A DNA stretch of 8,596 nt. It comes from an uncultured Opitutia bacterium (lineage in GTDB: Bacteria > Verrucomicrobiota > Verrucomicrobiia > Opitutales > UBA953). The stretch is from positions 1-8,596 of the forward strand of contig CAIXQT010000273.1 of NCBI GenBank assembly GCA_903921665.1, given 5' to 3'. A program made the position numbers and the translations under genes. Positions 6,282 to 8,596 of this stretch are shown in pieces (the stretch's first letter is position 1; every line of letters starts with the position of its first letter). The notes beneath the pieces were generated by a model. That model was not told the origin of the DNA, did no database searches, and saw only the letters and a list, made by a program, of their open reading frames with translations.

Positions 6282-6764
6282 ATGTCCCAGCCGATCAAGT
6301 GTTCGCTCTGCGAGGAGGCCGCCACGGTCCACCTCTCCCAGGTCGTCCATGGCAACGTCACGAAGGTGCATCTCTGCGAAGCCTGCGCTCAGAAGGGCGG
6401 GGCGACCGATCCGGCCGTCTTCCAGCTGGCCGACGCCCTGACCTCGGCTTCCCCGGCTCCGGCCCTCACTTGTCCGAAGTGCGGATTCACCGACATCGAC
6501 TTCCGCAAGCGCGGCCGACTCGGCTGCCCTTCCTGTTGGGAGACGTTCGGCGACGTCCTGGGCGGGCTGCTGCTCAAGGTGCAGCATGAGGCCGCGCATG
6601 TCGGCCGGGCTCCCGCCGGCACCTTGCCCGCCGGCCAGCTCCGTCGCCGCCTCGAAGACGCCCGTCGCGAGATGGAAAAGGCCATCACCGGAGAGGATTA
6701 CGAAGCCGCCGCGCGCCTGCGCGACGAGATCGCCGGACTCGAGAAACAACTCGCGCCTCTCTGA
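6282..6764 (+). CDS. mcsA: McsA-like zinc-finger activator of the arginine kinase, with UVR domain
   Basis: 160 residues. Four CxxC pairs are visible (C7/C10, C32/C35, C64/C67, C82/C85), enough to bind two zinc ions, followed by a UvrB/UvrC-type (UVR) helical hairpin at about 118-156 with the G-E-D-Y-E-x-A-A-x-L-R-D signature. This is the layout of McsA, which in Bacillus and Staphylococcus binds and activates McsB and helps deliver arginine-phosphorylated proteins to ClpCP. The start has GAAGG three bases upstream. The stop is 2 bases before mcsB, so the two are translated together. In Firmicutes these genes sit between ctsR and clpC; here neither is present, so the classic stress operon is not conserved. 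The identification relies on domain order plus the neighbour; UVR/zinc-finger proteins alone would be ambiguous. Confidence 0.92.
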   Translation: MSQPIKCSLCEEAATVHLSQVVHGNVTKVHLCEACAQKGGATDPAVFQLADALTSASPAPALTCPKCGFTDIDFRKRGRLGCPSCWETFGDVLGGLLLKVQHEAAHVGRAPAGTLPAGQLRRRLEDARREMEKAITGEDYEAAARLRDEIAGLEKQLAPL

Positions 6765-6766
6765 CC

Positions 6767-7843
6767 ATGTCGTCCGTTGAAGACATCCTTGCCGCCGAAA
6801 ACGAACTGACGCACCTCCTGGGCGCCCAGCAGGCGGTCGTGCTGAGCACGCGCATCCGCCTGGCCCGCAACCTGGACGGGTTGCCTTTCCCTGGTTGGGC
6901 CAAGGTCCCGCAGCGTAAGGAGATCGCCGATCGTTGCGTCGAAGCGCTCGAGGCTTTGCCCAAGTTCCGTCGCGGCCACGTGCTGCGCATGGGCGATCTC
7001 GGCGACCGCGACCGTTCGGTGCTGGTCGAGCGCCATCTCGTCTCGAAGGAACTCGCCTCAGGCAAGAGCGGCGCCGCCGTGATCAGCCGCGATCAGACCT
7101 GCTCGGTCATGGTCAACGAAGAGGACCATCTCCGCATCCAGGTCGTGAAGGCCGGCTGGCATCTCCGGGGTACCTGGCATATCGCCGAACAGCTTGATGA
7201 CGCCCTTGGGGGTTCCCTGAAACTGGCTTTCTCGGATCGTCTCGGCTACCTCACCGCCTGTCCCACCAACGTCGGCACGGGCCTGCGCGCCTCCGCGATG
7301 GTGCACCTGCCCGGCCTCTGCCTGGCAGGACATATGGACAAGGTCTCGCGCGCCCTGAATCAGGACGGCCTCGCCGTCCGTGGCTGGCTCGGCGAGGGCA
7401 CCGAAGCGGCGGGCAACGTCTTCCAGATCTCTAACCAGCAGACGCTGGGCCTCTCCGAGGAAGCGATCCTCAAGCACCTCGGCGGCTGGATCAAGAACCT
7501 GGTCGAGCAGGAGTGGAACGCTCGTCGGAGGCTTGCGCAGGAAGAAGGTGAGAAGTTCGTCGACCGCCTCGCCCGTTCGCTCGGCGTGCTGCGTTCGGCG
7601 CGCCTTCTCACGAGTTCCGAGGCGATGAACATGCTTTCTCACCTCCGCCTGGCCTGCGACATGGGCTGCCTTCCGGAAGAACGCCGCCACCTCGTCGACC
7701 GTCTGATGATCGAAGGCCAGCCGGCCCACGTGCAGGCGCGCGCGGGTCAGGAACTCGACAGCGACGGCCGCGACCGCCGGCGCGCCGCGGTGGTCCGCGA
7801 AGCGCTGAAGGATTTCCCGGAAGTCGTCCCGCCGACCGTTTAG
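6767..7843 (+). CDS. mcsB: Protein arginine kinase McsB
   Basis: 358 residues, matching the family length. It belongs to the phosphagen (guanidino) kinase superfamily but phosphorylates arginine side chains in proteins, marking them for ClpCP degradation in Firmicutes. Visible motifs are VLSTRIRLARN (25-35) for nucleotide phosphate binding, VNEEDHLRIQ (116-125) with the catalytic acidic residues E118/E119, C165 in ACPTNVGTGLRAS, and R174. RDRRRA (335-340) fits the RDxxRA site that binds phosphoarginine in the allosteric pocket of characterised McsB enzymes. That pocket is absent from metabolic arginine and creatine kinases, so the protein-kinase reading is favoured. It follows mcsA after 2 bases. 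Its TAG stop overlaps the rbfA stop on the other strand. No ctsR or clpC is adjacent, so its degradation partner must be encoded elsewhere or differ. Confidence 0.96.
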   Translation: MSSVEDILAAENELTHLLGAQQAVVLSTRIRLARNLDGLPFPGWAKVPQRKEIADRCVEALEALPKFRRGHVLRMGDLGDRDRSVLVERHLVSKELASGKSGAAVISRDQTCSVMVNEEDHLRIQVVKAGWHLRGTWHIAEQLDDALGGSLKLAFSDRLGYLTACPTNVGTGLRASAMVHLPGLCLAGHMDKVSRALNQDGLAVRGWLGEGTEAAGNVFQISNQQTLGLSEEAILKHLGGWIKNLVEQEWNARRRLAQEEGEKFVDRLARSLGVLRSARLLTSSEAMNMLSHLRLACDMGCLPEERRHLVDRLMIEGQPAHVQARAGQELDSDGRDRRRAAVVREALKDFPEVVPPTV

Positions 7844-8208
7844 TCGGGCTTGGGCGGATTGGCCGCGCGGTCCTTGCGGGCCATGTCATCCAGCAGCGCT
7901 TGCACGCGCGCCACGCCGCCGGTGATGTCGTCTTCGGTGAAGAGGATGTCCGGCGTATGCTTCATCTGCAGGATCCCGCCGACGGTCGAACGGAGTTCGG
8001 TGCGCACGCGCTTCAGGAAGGCGCGCGCCTTCTTGCGCTCGGCGTCGTCGCCCGAGACCGCGTAGCCGACGCGGCACTGCCGGAGGTCGGGGGAGACGCT
8101 TGCGACGGTGATCGTGATCAGCGCCGCTTCCGTGGGCCAGTTCTGACGCAGCGCGGTGGAGACCTCGCGCTGGACCAGTTCGGCGACCCGGAGCTGACGT
8201 TGGGACAT
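7840..8208 (-). CDS. rbfA: 30S ribosome-binding factor RbfA
   Basis: 122 residues from ATG 8208. RbfA is a KH-fold protein that binds immature 30S subunits and helps 16S rRNA maturation, especially in the cold. Family features seen are the N-terminal RVAELVQREVSTAL helix, the strand ITITVASVSPDLRQCRVGY (31-49), and the C-terminal MKHTPDILFTEDD (82-94) followed by the helix RVQALLDDM. A longer frame from 8304 adds 32 Arg/His-rich residues that only shadow infB, so ATG 8208 is chosen. It starts 5 bases after the infB stop, the classic infB-rbfA order, and the pair is surely co-transcribed. The tail is Pro/Lys-rich. Its stop overlaps that of mcsB by 4 bases, so no terminator fits between the two genes. 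Confidence 0.94.
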   Translation of the reverse strand: MSQRQLRVAELVQREVSTALRQNWPTEAALITITVASVSPDLRQCRVGYAVSGDDAERKKARAFLKRVRTELRSTVGGILQMKHTPDILFTEDDITGGVARVQALLDDMARKDRAANPPKPD

Positions 8209-8213
8209 AAGGC

Positions 8214-8596
8214 TTAGAGCGACGGACGCGTCTGCAGCATCTCGATGGCTTCGATGATGTCGCCGGGCTGGTACTCGTCGTAGCCGCCGAGCTTGATGCC
8301 GCACTCGAAGCCGGCTTTGACCTCGGAGGCGTCGTCCTTGAAGCGACGCAGGGTCTCGACCGGCCCGTTGTGGATGATCTTGCCGCCGCGCACCACGCGC
8401 GCCTTGGCGGCGCGGCGGATGAGGCCTTCGGTGACCATGCAGCCCGCGACCTTGTGTTCCTTGCCGAGCGGGAAGACGGCGCGCACTTCGGCGGCGCCGA
8501 GCTTGTTCTCGCGGACTTCGGGGTCCAGGAGCTCGGTCATGGCTTCCTTCACGAGCGTGATCAGCTCGTAGATGATATCATGCGTGATGAGGCGGA
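8214..8596 (-). CDS. infB: Translation initiation factor IF-2, C-terminal end (gene continues beyond the right edge)
   Basis: About 127 residues at the C-terminus of IF-2 are in the window, beginning with RLITHDIIYELITLVKE at the edge. IF-2 is the GTPase that places initiator fMet-tRNA on the ribosome. The visible part covers the end of domain III-C1 and the C2 beta-barrel that binds formyl-methionyl-tRNA. Marks are LGAAEVRAVFPL, VAGCMVTEG, NGPVETLRRFKDDASEV and FECGIKLGGYDEYQPGDIIE, all close to the universal IF-2 pattern. The GTPase domain lies outside the window. rbfA follows after 5 bases. Confidence 0.97.
   Translation of the reverse strand, partial: RLITHDIIYELITLVKEAMTELLDPEVRENKLGAAEVRAVFPLGKEHKVAGCMVTEGLIRRAAKARVVRGGKIIHNGPVETLRRFKDDASEVKAGFECGIKLGGYDEYQPGDIIEAIEMLQTRPSL

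Noticed and set aside
6185..6361. A 59-residue N-terminal extension of the ketosynthase.
   Set aside because: It lies partly over mcsA codons and lacks family similarity, while ATG 6184 has a good GGAAGGA ribosome site and the right protein start.
5174..6589. A 471-codon open frame on the plus strand, opposite the ketosynthase and running into mcsA.
   Set aside because: It is Gly/Ala/Val/Asp-rich and without any motif, as expected of an antisense frame in GC-rich DNA. Both genes it covers are well supported.
8209..8304. A 32-residue N-terminal extension of RbfA.
   Set aside because: It is Arg/His-rich and overlaps infB out of frame; ATG 8208 gives the normal RbfA start right after the infB stop.

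Overview
The window is GC-rich chromosomal DNA from a bacterium that is probably not a Firmicute. The best guess is Verrucomicrobiota (Opitutae-like), at low to moderate confidence. The reasons are: an mcsA-mcsB pair with no ctsR or clpC beside it, a bicistronic ketosynthase/acyl carrier protein unit, a toll/interleukin-1 receptor (TIR) protein with Sel1 repeats, and an ordinary infB-rbfA translation pair. This guess rests on gene content and general sequence style, not on a marker gene. No transposase, integrase, insertion sequence, CRISPR array or phage gene is visible.

Left region (1-2607), minus strand. A large membrane-anchored TIR protein with Sel1 repeats (286-2532) is followed 10 bases later by a second gene (275 leftwards, cut by the window edge). 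The start of that second gene aligns without gaps to the TIR domain of the first but has lost the hallmark TIR motif. This TIR/pseudo-TIR pair is the most unusual item in the window and may be a sensing or defence module; that role is inference.

Centre-left (2608-3534). A DEDDy-type 3'-5' exonuclease gene on the minus strand stands head to head with a tRNA-Ala(GGC) gene on the plus strand. A strong hairpin behind the tRNA serves that transcript and, from the other side, the gene that ends at 3532. That gene (3532-4521) encodes a predicted exported protein of unknown function.

Centre-right (4603-6184), minus strand. A beta-ketoacyl-ACP synthase and its own acyl carrier protein form a two-gene unit closed by a textbook intrinsic terminator. 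They should act together in acyl chain elongation, on fatty acids or a specialised lipid.

Right region (6185-8596). A 97-base divergent spacer separates the ketosynthase from mcsA-mcsB (plus strand), a protein-arginine phosphorylation pair spaced by 2 bases. mcsB converges on rbfA, and their stop codons overlap by 4 bases. rbfA lies 5 bases after infB, whose C-terminal end occupies the right edge. Thus the window joins housekeeping translation genes, protein quality control, lipid synthesis and a likely accessory TIR locus.
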